Part shown: positions 40,631-47,543 of the stretch, piece by piece
Position numbering within the stretch: position 1 is the stretch's first letter
Layout of the letters: each line of letters opens with the position of its first letter
Assembly (NCBI GenBank): GCA_945957605.1
Contig: CAMFLR010000014.1
Location: forward strand, 62,001 to 126,000
Reading direction: 5' to 3'
Source: an uncultured Isosphaeraceae bacterium
GTDB lineage: Bacteria; Planctomycetota; Planctomycetia; Isosphaerales; Isosphaeraceae
Length of the DNA stretch: 64,000 bases
Translations under genes and position numbers: made by a program
Notes under the pieces: model-generated
Told to the model about the DNA's origin: nothing
What the model saw: the letters and a program-made list of their open reading frames with translations, nothing else
The model's database searches: none

Positions 40631-40956
40631 TGGCGGGGCACTGCTGCGGCGGCGAGCCGCTTAACATCTCTGGTGAACGTAAGCGTCGAAAACGGACATG
40701 GCTCGACGCCGCAGGGTGCCTCGTACCCGGATTTCTGCTGGCCCTTGTGCCCAAATGTCCGATGTGTGTGGCGGCCTATCTGTCTCTGGCGACGGGCCTT
40801 GCGCTATCAGCCTCAACGGCGGCGTGGGTGCGATCGGGATTCATCGTGGCGATGGTTGCCACGGTGGCGATCTGTACGGTCCGACTCGGGCGGCGAATCT
40901 ACCTGAGGAACAGCGAAAAGTCTGATCTAGCCGAACGGGCAGTAAGTTCGGTATGA
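40630..40956 (+). CDS. Small two-helix membrane protein with Cys motifs
   Basis: A 108-residue protein coupled to the DUF899 gene through a TAATG overlap. The N-terminus has GHCCGGEPLN, a possible metal-binding cysteine pair. Two hydrophobic helices follow: LVPGFLLALVPKCPMCVAAY with a CPMC pair in or beside the membrane, and SGFIVAMVATVAICTVRLG. The C-terminal tail is basic then polar. The layout is reminiscent of small metal-transport membrane proteins of the MerT/MerC type, but the similarity is only in pattern. Redox or metal handling together with the DUF899 protein is a reasonable guess. Confidence 0.72.
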   Translation: MAGHCCGGEPLNISGERKRRKRTWLDAAGCLVPGFLLALVPKCPMCVAAYLSLATGLALSASTAAWVRSGFIVAMVATVAICTVRLGRRIYLRNSEKSDLAERAVSSV

Positions 40957-41047
40957 TTTTCCTTCTCTGTTCCGCCGGCGCGTTCGGCTGAGCTTCTCTT
41001 ACATCCGGCCGGTCGCTCGGCCGACTTTGCCTTGAGTGAGGTTTCCC

Positions 41048-41167
41048 GTGGCTTACCGTCCGCGCAAGAAGAGCTTTGCCAAGAACAAGACCCACCGTTG
41101 CCGTCGCTGCAACGCCCTGCTTCGCAAGTACGTCACCCGCTGCAAGAAGTGCAGCGAGGCGCAATAA
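41048..41167 (+). CDS. 39-residue zinc-ribbon-like protein
   Basis: A very short gene starting at GTG with GTGAGG 6 nt upstream. The product is basic at its N-terminus (AYRPRKKSFAKNKTHR) and then carries Cys-18, Cys-21, Cys-32 and Cys-35 as CRRC and CKKC, ending SEAQ. The C-x2-C-x10-C-x2-C layout is that of a zinc ribbon such as those of small ribosomal proteins. Lys/Arg make up over a third of the chain, so RNA or ribosome binding is likely, but it does not match bL32, bL33 or bL36 by eye. A strong terminator follows 39 nt later. Confidence 0.7.
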   Translation: MAYRPRKKSFAKNKTHRCRRCNALLRKYVTRCKKCSEAQ

Positions 41168-41205
41168 GCTTCGCAGTAACGTCGCTTGGCGTTTAGGTTT
41201 ACAAA

Positions 41206-41245
41206 CGAACGGACGGCCCGAATCGATTTCGGCCCGTCCGTTTCG
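41206..41245. terminator. Bidirectional terminator between convergent genes
   Basis: Arms cgaacggacggcccgaa and ttcggcccgtccgtttcg (one mismatch, one bulge) around a 5-base loop. It is placed between the zinc-ribbon gene and the convergent ferredoxin gene and can serve both. Confidence 0.7.
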
Positions 41246-41267
41246 TTGTTGGATGCGAGTTCCCGAT

Positions 41268-41591
41268 TCAATCCATCGGCCGAGTGCCGGCGGGAATGCC
41301 GGTCAGGCTCGACCGCTGAAGAACGGCGACGGTCAGGTCGCTTTCAACGCGAATCTGGCACGACAGGCGGATATCCGGCCCGAGTGCGGCTTCGCGCGCC
41401 AGCCGTTCGCGCTCGATGTCGGTCATTTCGTGCGGATGACCGTGGAGGATCTGCACGCGGCAGGTCGTGCAGCGCGCGTTGCCGCCGCACTTGTGCATGA
41501 TATCAATTCCGGCGTCCTCGATCGCGAGCACGAGCTTGGTACCGGCTGCAACTTCAAACGACTTCTCACCTTCAACCGTAACGACTGGCAT
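41268..41591 (-). CDS. 2Fe-2S ferredoxin
   Basis: A 107-residue plant-type ferredoxin. The start MPVVTVEGEKSFEV is chosen because it begins the fold; an upstream ATG at 41651 would add 20 residues without similarity. Cluster ligands are seen in HKCGGNARCTTCRVQI (Cys-x5-Cys-x2-Cys) and the fourth Cys in DIRLSCQIRV. The first-strand/helix region GTKLVLAIEDAGIDIMH is typical. Probably an electron carrier in the cytoplasm; partner unknown. It lies divergent from the glycogen phosphorylase gene. Given that IspG is an Fe-S enzyme that needs an electron donor, a link is possible but not shown. Confidence 0.93.
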   Translation of the reverse strand: MPVVTVEGEKSFEVAAGTKLVLAIEDAGIDIMHKCGGNARCTTCRVQILHGHPHEMTDIERERLAREAALGPDIRLSCQIRVESDLTVAVLQRSSLTGIPAGTRPMD

Positions 41592-41869
41592 GGCGGTCGT
41601 GCCCTCAGGACCAGATAGAGCGGTACCAGCAAGGGAGGCTGGATTCGCCACAGCCTAACGCGTGCCCCACAAGCGGAGCAAGCGGCCCGGCTGGCTCAAT
41701 CGCCTGACACGCACATTCAGCGCCGATCGGCAGCCATACGCCCCAATTCGCGTTAGGGTTGGCTTTTTCGACAATTCGACGGCATACTGTGGGCCTTGAG
41801 TCAGGGTCATTCGCGTTGCGGATGCGCCCGGTAGACCGTTGAGAAGAGACGTCCCCAGGGAGACGCAGC

Positions 41870-44014
41870 ATGGCGGGTCAGGTAAGCGTGGTGGACAAGC
41901 TTCGAGAGCTGACTCGCAACCTCTGGTGGGTCTGGCAGCCAAATGACCTGACGCTGTTTCATATCCTCGATGCCGAACTCTGGCACGAAACGAATCACAA
42001 TCCCGTCGAGTTCCTGAATAAGGTTCCACCGGAAAAGCTCGAAGCCGCGGCCGAGGAGACTGCCCTCCACTCCCGCATCGAATACGCTTTCCGGCGCCTC
42101 TCCGAATACCTTGCCAATACTGAGTCGTGGGGAGCGCTGCACGCCCCTGCCCTCCGTACCCGGCCAGTCGCCTATTTCTCGGCCGAATTCGGCCTGCACG
42201 AAAGCCTGCCCATCTACTCGGGCGGCCTGGGAATACTGGCTGGCGACCACCTCAAGAGCGCGAGCGATCTCGGCGTGCCGCTCGTCGGCATTGGTCTGCT
42301 CTATGCCCAAGGCTATTTCAAGCAAACGCTCGATGAAAACGCCTGGCAGCAGGAAGAGTATCTCAATACCAAGATTGAGATGCTGCCGATCGAGTTGGTG
42401 AAGAACACCGACAATTCCGAGCTGCGGATTCAGATCGACACCCACGTCGGCGTGCTGCAAGCGCGAGTTTGGCGAGTTGAAGTCGGCCGGACGACGCTGT
42501 ATCTGCTCGACTCGAACGTCCCTGAAAACAACGAGTCCGACCGCGCCCTAACCTCGCGGCTCTACGGCGGCGACGCTCGCGTCCGCATTCGCCAGGAGTT
42601 GCTGCTCGGCGTTGGCGGCGTGCGGTTGCTCAAGGCGCTCGATATCGATCCGTCGGTCCTGCACCTGAACGAAGGCCATAGCGCGTTCGCCGTGATCGAG
42701 ATGATCCGCTCGCGCATGGAACGCGACGGCGTGCCTTACGGCGAGGCCGCACGCGACGTCGCAGCGATGACCGTTTTCACGACGCACACACCCGTCGCCG
42801 CCGGTCACGACCGCTTCCCAGCCCAGCTTGTCGAGGAACATCTCGGCAAAATTCGCGAGGCGGTGCACCTGAGCTACGACGACTTCATGGGCCTCGGGCG
42901 AGTCTACCCCGGGGACCTGAACGAACTCTTTTGCATGACGGTGCTCGCACTCAAGCTTTCGCGACATGCGAACGGCGTAAGCGCCTTGCACGGGCGGGTT
43001 TCACGGCAGATGTGGTCGCCGCTGTTTCCGAATCGCACTGAGGAACAGGTACCGATCGGCCACATCACGAACGGCGTGCACGTGATGAGCTGGCTGTCGT
43101 CGCCGATGCGACAGATTTTCAATCGCCACCTCGGTCCCGATTGGCCCGAGCGGATGAGCGACACCACCATGTGGCGGAAGATCGCCTCGGTGGACGACGC
43201 GGAGCTCTGGGAAACCCAGCAGATCCTCAAGGCGGGACTGATCAAGTTCGTACGCGGCCGGCTCGTTCAGCAGGCGAAGCGCCGCAACGAGTCAGCCGCT
43301 GTGATCGAACGACTGAATCACGCGCTCGACCTTAACGTACTGACGATCGGCTTCGCCCGGCGATTCGCGACGTACAAGCGGGCTGGTCTCGTCCTGCGCG
43401 ACGTCGAGCGGATCAAGGAAATGCTCGCCTCGACCGATCGGCCGATCCAGTTCGTGTTCGCGGGCAAGGCGCATCCAGAAGATCACTTCGGCAAGGAACT
43501 GATCCAGAATATCGCCAAGCTCTCGAAGGATCCGGCGTTCTCGCAACGCCTGGTGTTCGTCGAGAATTATGACATGAACGTCGCGCGCTATCTTGTGCAG
43601 GGCGTGGACGTTTGGCTCAACAACCCGAGACGTCCGCAGGAAGCTTCGGGAACGTCGGGCGAGAAGGTGCTGCTCAACGGCGGCCTCAACTTCTCGATTC
43701 TCGACGGCTGGTGGGCCGAGGCGTATGATGGGACGAATGGCTTTGCGATCGGCCGTGGCGAGTCGCACGCGATGACGTCGGTTCAGGACGATCGCGACCA
43801 CGCCGCGCTGATCAAGACGCTCACTTCCGAGGTCGTTCCGCTGTTCTACGATCGCGACGCCACGGGCCTGCCTCGCGGCTGGATCGCGCGGCAGAAATCG
43901 GCCCTGATCTCGCTCGCGGGCCGGTTCAACGCCGACCGTATGGTGATGGACTACGTTCGAAACTGCTATCTGCCCGCCGCGGGCTTCCAGTCGTGTGCCA
44001 TGCCCAAGAGCTGA
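41870..44014 (+). CDS. glgP: Alpha-glucan (glycogen) phosphorylase
   Basis: Releases glucose 1-phosphate from glycogen or maltodextrin using pyridoxal phosphate. The 714-residue product belongs to the shorter GT35 branch found in many bacteria. The ATG has AGGGAG 7 nt upstream. Features: LTRNLWWVWQPNDLTLFHIL at the N-terminus, PVAYFSAEFGLHESLPIYSG, GGLGILAGDHLKSASDLG, LHLNEGHSAFAVIEMIRSR, TTHTPVAAGHDRF, ARRFATYKRAGLVL, and the PLP-lysine region EASGTSGEKVLLNGGLN. Catalytic residues appear complete. Monocistronic or followed by the kinase at 44123 (108 nt gap). Confidence 0.96.
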   Translation: MAGQVSVVDKLRELTRNLWWVWQPNDLTLFHILDAELWHETNHNPVEFLNKVPPEKLEAAAEETALHSRIEYAFRRLSEYLANTESWGALHAPALRTRPVAYFSAEFGLHESLPIYSGGLGILAGDHLKSASDLGVPLVGIGLLYAQGYFKQTLDENAWQQEEYLNTKIEMLPIELVKNTDNSELRIQIDTHVGVLQARVWRVEVGRTTLYLLDSNVPENNESDRALTSRLYGGDARVRIRQELLLGVGGVRLLKALDIDPSVLHLNEGHSAFAVIEMIRSRMERDGVPYGEAARDVAAMTVFTTHTPVAAGHDRFPAQLVEEHLGKIREAVHLSYDDFMGLGRVYPGDLNELFCMTVLALKLSRHANGVSALHGRVSRQMWSPLFPNRTEEQVPIGHITNGVHVMSWLSSPMRQIFNRHLGPDWPERMSDTTMWRKIASVDDAELWETQQILKAGLIKFVRGRLVQQAKRRNESAAVIERLNHALDLNVLTIGFARRFATYKRAGLVLRDVERIKEMLASTDRPIQFVFAGKAHPEDHFGKELIQNIAKLSKDPAFSQRLVFVENYDMNVARYLVQGVDVWLNNPRRPQEASGTSGEKVLLNGGLNFSILDGWWAEAYDGTNGFAIGRGESHAMTSVQDDRDHAALIKTLTSEVVPLFYDRDATGLPRGWIARQKSALISLAGRFNADRMVMDYVRNCYLPAAGFQSCAMPKS

Positions 44015-44122
44015 TTTTGCTATCGCGATGAAAGGCGAATCCGGGTCACAATCGCGTGGCCCGGCGCCCCTGGAGCGATAACCGATCTTGCCGGCCCTCG
44101 ACGACCTTCGGGAAACCTATCG

Positions 44123-45784
44123 ATGATCGGCAAGAAGCTGGGCCCCTACCAGATCGAGGCACAACTCGGCGCGGGGGCGATGGGCGTCGTGTACCTGGGC
44201 GTTCGTCAAACCGACCAGGGGCTGCGCCACGCGGCCGTGAAGATCATTCCCGCCGAGTTGATGAACAAGGGCGCGGCGTTCAAACGCTTCGAGCGCGAGA
44301 TCATCATCCTCAGGCAACTGCGGCATCCCAACATCGTCCGTTACGAGGACGAGGGGAACGTCGGCGATACGTTTTTCTACGCGATGGAGTACGTCAAAGG
44401 CTCCACGCTCGACCGCATTCTCCAGAAGCGCGGCGCGCTCGCGTGGCAAGACGTCGTCAAGCTTGGCATTCAAATCTGCGAGGCGCTGCACTACGCGCAC
44501 GAGCATGGCGTCGTCCATCGCGATTTGAAGCCGTCGAACCTGATGGTGACGAAGCAAGGTCAGCTCAAGCTGACCGACTTCGGCATCGCCAAGGCGCTCG
44601 ACCGCACCGAAATCACAGCGACGGGCCGCACGCTGGGTACTGCGGCTTACATGGCGCCGGAACAGATTCGCGGCACCGAAATCAGCCACAAAACCGATAT
44701 CTACGCGCTCGGTGTTCTGCTCTACCAGTTGCTGGTGGGAAAGATGCCGTTCGAAGGGTCGACTGTTCACGTTTTGATGCACTGCCACGTCAACGAGCCG
44801 GCGCCCCTGGCCAGCAGCAAGTCCGAGCAAAACTTGCCGGTTGAGCTCGACCAGCTTGTGCACAAGATGATGGAGAAGCGGCCTGAGGATCGCCCCTGGG
44901 ACTGCGCAGCGATTTCGATGACGCTGCGTGCGATTCTGGAGAAGATCAAAACAAAGAAGTCGATCCCGATGGTTTATCCCGAAGAGGGAACGCCAGAGGC
45001 GAATCCGACGCGGGCCGGTACGGCGACGAACGTTCCCACGGCAGAAAAGAAAAAACTCAAAAAGAAGAAGCAGCGCTCGCTCGTTTTTGACTGGCGCCAG
45101 GCGCTGCCGACAGTTGGTCTTGTCGCAGGCCTTCTGGTCGTCGGCGGCTTGATCGCCTACATCATGTGGCCACCCTCGGCCGCTTATCTCGTGAGCAAGG
45201 CCGAGCCCTTGATGGCGTCGACCGAACGCGCGGACTGGCTGACCGCGAAGAACATGTATCTCGACGAGTTGGACCGGCGGTATCCCAACCACGAGTTCAA
45301 GTCGAAGACCGACGCCTGGATCGACAAGATCGAGCTGACGTCGGCCGAACGCAGAGGCGATGTGCTCGAGAAGTCGGGCATTGCTTCGCTGAAAAAGGCC
45401 GGTGATTCGCAGGGCGAGCAGATGTTCGCGGCAGTTTTTCCTGAAGCGGACGCGGCGATCAAGCGATTCGACGATATTGATGCGGCGAGGCGTTGGAAGG
45501 AAATGGCCGCCAGTCTCGAAAAGGAAACTGCACGAAGCGAACGAGGCTGGATGCTCCTCGCCAAGAAGCGCCAGACCGCCGTTGAAGACGGAATCGCCAA
45601 GCGTTCCAAAGAGGTCGAAGAGCAAATCGAACGCGTCAACACGGCCGAGCGAGAAGGACACGCAGCGCAGGCGAAAGTCCTGCGGAACGACGTGATCGAG
45701 CGGTTCGGCAAATACTCCGACCAGGCAGAGAGAATCGCCAAATTCAAGGCGACTCCTCCACTCGAAGCCAGCGCTCCGCAGTAA
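44123..45784 (+). CDS. Membrane serine/threonine protein kinase
   Basis: A 553-residue PknB-like kinase. Kinase domain about residues 9-275: YQIEAQLGAGAMGVVYLG, AAVKIIPAEL, YAMEYVKGSTLDRILQKRG, VHRDLKPSNLMVTKQG, LTDFGIAKAL and GTAAYMAPEQIRGTEIS, all intact. A Lys-rich linker (EKKKLKKKKQRSLVF) precedes a membrane helix (VGLVAGLLVVGGLIAYIMW, about 330-350). The exported part is helical and coiled (LEKETARSERGWMLLAKKR, VEEQIERVNTAEREGH) with no repeat that I can name. Substrates unknown. It lacks the pre-kinase module of the larger kinase at 15.6 kb. Confidence 0.96.
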   Translation: MIGKKLGPYQIEAQLGAGAMGVVYLGVRQTDQGLRHAAVKIIPAELMNKGAAFKRFEREIIILRQLRHPNIVRYEDEGNVGDTFFYAMEYVKGSTLDRILQKRGALAWQDVVKLGIQICEALHYAHEHGVVHRDLKPSNLMVTKQGQLKLTDFGIAKALDRTEITATGRTLGTAAYMAPEQIRGTEISHKTDIYALGVLLYQLLVGKMPFEGSTVHVLMHCHVNEPAPLASSKSEQNLPVELDQLVHKMMEKRPEDRPWDCAAISMTLRAILEKIKTKKSIPMVYPEEGTPEANPTRAGTATNVPTAEKKKLKKKKQRSLVFDWRQALPTVGLVAGLLVVGGLIAYIMWPPSAAYLVSKAEPLMASTERADWLTAKNMYLDELDRRYPNHEFKSKTDAWIDKIELTSAERRGDVLEKSGIASLKKAGDSQGEQMFAAVFPEADAAIKRFDDIDAARRWKEMAASLEKETARSERGWMLLAKKRQTAVEDGIAKRSKEVEEQIERVNTAEREGHAAQAKVLRNDVIERFGKYSDQAERIAKFKATPPLEASAPQ

Positions 45785-45865
45785 ACTTTGTTCGCGTAAT
45801 CCATGTGCTCAGCGCCACTTCACGCAAACTTCAACGAAAGACCTCGTTGAAATGCGTGATGGCGG

Positions 45866-45894
45866 TTGACTCGAATGGGCAGGGTGACTAACAT
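45866..45894 (+). promoter_or_regulatory. Predicted promoter of the Phd/YefM-like gene
   Basis: TTGACT (45866-45871), 17-nt spacer, TAACAT (45889-45894): five and four consensus matches with ideal spacing. The -10 end overlaps the palindrome listed next. Confidence 0.5.
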
Positions 45895-45907
45895 AGGTTT
45901 TACCTAT
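45893..45907. promoter_or_regulatory. Perfect palindrome overlapping the promoter, candidate operator
   Basis: ataggt-ttt-acctat, perfect 6-base arms around three T, lying over the -10 end and predicted start of transcription. The position suits autorepression by the Phd/YefM-like product, whose family commonly binds palindromes at its own promoter. Inference. Confidence 0.4.
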
Positions 45908-45979
45908 CACCCGGGGCGTCGCCTCTCGACGCTTCTGACCACCCGCTGTACTTGGCCGCACATGGCCCAGAGGATGGAA

Positions 45980-46276
45980 ATGCCTCAGTCTCGCGTGCGA
46001 TTCATCGGGAGTCGCGAGCTTCATCGTGACCTGCCGAAGGTCCTTGACACGCTCGAAGATCCGAATGTCCGTTATGTCCTCACCATCCACAGCAAGCCGA
46101 AGGCCGTGCTGATTGGTGCGGAAGCCTTTCTGAATCTGGTCAAAGGGCTGAGCAAGTCGGATCGTTTGCTCGCCATGCAACTCAGTGCGCTCGTGCAGGG
46201 TCTCGAAGGTTCGGATTCGTCGGCCGAAGCAATCGCTCCGGTCGAGCACGAGGAACTGGCCACGGCCGGCGTCTGA
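45980..46276 (+). CDS. Phd/YefM-like antitoxin-type protein without a recognisable toxin
   Basis: A 98-residue protein. The ATG at 45980 has AGAGG 6 nt upstream; ATGs at 45974 and 45962 are alternatives. The N-terminal half follows the Phd/YefM plan: SRVRFIGSRELHRDLPKVLD (strand plus helix 1), VRYVLTIHSKPKAVLIGAEA (the hairpin and helix start). A helical, acidic C-terminal part follows (SAEAIAPVEHEELATAGV). The family normally represses its own promoter and neutralises a Doc-, RelE- or YoeB-type toxin. Here the following gene is an unrelated 157-residue protein, so the partner is either novel or absent. The last 22 codons recur as a fragment 590 nt downstream. Confidence 0.75.
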   Translation: MPQSRVRFIGSRELHRDLPKVLDTLEDPNVRYVLTIHSKPKAVLIGAEAFLNLVKGLSKSDRLLAMQLSALVQGLEGSDSSAEAIAPVEHEELATAGV

Positions 46277-46322
46277 ACGGAATTGAAAAACTCGTTCGTC
46301 CCTTGTCTGGCGAGGTTAGCGC

Positions 46323-46796
46323 ATGGGTGAACTTCCTGCGAGCCTGGTCGATGGTCTTCTACCCCCCGAGATATCGAGGGTGGAGACCTGGTGGGCAGGT
46401 CTTTCAGAAGGTTCACGCAACGAACTGACTTCGCTCTGGGATGAGCGTATTGATTTAAAGTGGTTCGACACGACCGATGGTGATGCTGTTCCCAGCATCA
46501 TTGGCGGTCGTTTCGTTCCGCGCGATGATATGGCGGGCTGGGATGAGTGGCAAACCGAGATGTTCGATCATCTCATGTGCCATCCTGAAGGCTGGGAAGT
46601 GCTCACGTTTCGAACTTTTCGCATTTGCACGGCGCATCCAGTCGGCCGCGAGGTCTTCGCAACCGGCCACATTCCTGCTGATTTCAAGTGTCCATTGGCG
46701 AACGGAGAATGCCCGGTTCACAAGCTGATCGACTGGGCGTCTGATGTCAAAGCCTGGGTAAATCGCCACTACAGTTCATCCTGCACTGACACGTAA
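46323..46796 (+). CDS. Unknown protein downstream of the Phd/YefM-like gene, copy 1
   Basis: A 157-residue soluble protein starting MGELPASLVDGLLPPEISRV. It looks alpha-helical at first (VETWWAGLSEGSRNELTSLW), then has IIGGRFVPRDDMAGWDEWQT and a Cys/His-containing half: MCHPEGWEV, FRICTAHPVGREVFATGHI, and KCPLANGECPVHKLIDWASD near the C-terminus. The last block could bind a metal (Cys-x6-Cys-x2-His). No signal peptide or membrane helix. It lies 46 nt behind the antitoxin-like gene in the same orientation, as a toxin or partner gene would. I do not recognise the family, and toxin function is only a hypothesis from position. Confidence 0.78.
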   Translation: MGELPASLVDGLLPPEISRVETWWAGLSEGSRNELTSLWDERIDLKWFDTTDGDAVPSIIGGRFVPRDDMAGWDEWQTEMFDHLMCHPEGWEVLTFRTFRICTAHPVGREVFATGHIPADFKCPLANGECPVHKLIDWASDVKAWVNRHYSSSCTDT

Positions 46797-46797
46797 A

Positions 46798-46866
46798 GGT
46801 TCGGATTCGTCAGCCGAAGCAATCGCTCCGGTCGAGCACGAGGAACTGGCCAAGGCCGGCATTTGA
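46798..46866 (+). pseudogene. Remnant of the Phd/YefM-like gene (last 22 codons)
   Basis: Encodes GSDSSAEAIAPVEHEELAKAG and a stop, nearly identical to the end of the gene at 45980. It arose with the tandem duplication, has no start codon of its own and is not expected to be translated. Confidence 0.85.
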
Positions 46867-46916
46867 TCTGAAGGAATTGAAAGACTCGTTCGTTCCTTGT
46901 CTGGCGAGGTTAGCGC

Positions 46917-47411
46917 ATGGGTGAACTTCCTGCGAGCCTGGTCAATGGTCTTCTACCCCCCGAGATTTCGAGGGTGGAAACCTGGTGGGCTGGTCTTTCA
47001 GAAAGTTCACGCAACGAGTTGGCTTCGCTCTGGGATGAGCGTATTGATTCAAAGTGGTTCGACACGACCGATGGTGATGCCGTTCCCGGTGTCATTGGCG
47101 GTCGTTTCGTTCCGCGCGATGATATGGCGGGTTGGGACGAGTGGTTTGCGGAAATGCTCGACTATGCGATGTGTCATCCCGAAGGATGGGAGGTGCGCAC
47201 CTTCCGGACTTTTCACATTGGATGCACGACACATCCGGTCGGCCGCGAAGTCTTCGCAACCGGCCACATTCCCGACGATTTCAAGTGTCCATTATCGAAT
47301 GGCGAGTGCCCGGTTCACAAGCTGATCGACTGGGCTTCTGATGTCAAAGCCTGGCTAAACTACCGCCACAAATCATCCTGCACCAACACGTCAATTGAAC
47401 GATGCGTTTGA
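46917..47411 (+). CDS. Unknown protein, tandem copy 2
   Basis: A 164-residue duplicate of the gene at 46323. The first 76 residues are almost identical (MGELPASLVNGLLPPEISRV on). Differences cluster around residues 77-103 (FAEMLDYAMCHPEGWEV, FRTFHIGCTTHP with one extra residue) and then the KCPLSNGECPVHKLIDWASD block is conserved. The TAA stop of copy 1 is TCA here, so the protein runs on into unique DNA and adds SIERCV. Both copies keep an open frame and the same conserved Cys/His residues, which suggests that both are functional. Same unknown function as copy 1. Confidence 0.78.
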   Translation: MGELPASLVNGLLPPEISRVETWWAGLSESSRNELASLWDERIDSKWFDTTDGDAVPGVIGGRFVPRDDMAGWDEWFAEMLDYAMCHPEGWEVRTFRTFHIGCTTHPVGREVFATGHIPDDFKCPLSNGECPVHKLIDWASDVKAWLNYRHKSSCTNTSIERCV

Positions 47412-47543
47412 TCCCTTTCAATCGCTCGCGAAAACTCAGGCACGCGGCTTCGCAACTTTGAATCGCTCGCGGGTTCGGTTAAACTCATCGTTTGTTCAGA
47501 GCACCGATTTCTGAACGCGATTCGACCGACCCAGGGATGTGCG

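Larger units (their letters stand above)
46206..47390 (+). repeat. Tandem duplication, units of about 590 bp
   Basis: The segment 46206-46795 is repeated at 46796-47390 with scattered substitutions and a 4-nt insertion near the start of the second copy's spacer. Each unit carries the last 22 codons of the antitoxin-like gene, a 40-50-nt spacer and one unknown gene. The second unit's antitoxin piece is a remnant. The unit ends just before the place where copy 2 loses the TAA stop. Divergence is concentrated in the middle of the unknown gene. Confidence 0.9.

Noticed and set aside
41048-41167. Calling the 39-residue protein bL32, bL33 or bL36
   Set aside because: The cysteine spacing (2-10-2) and the N-terminus do not fit any of these closely enough to name it.
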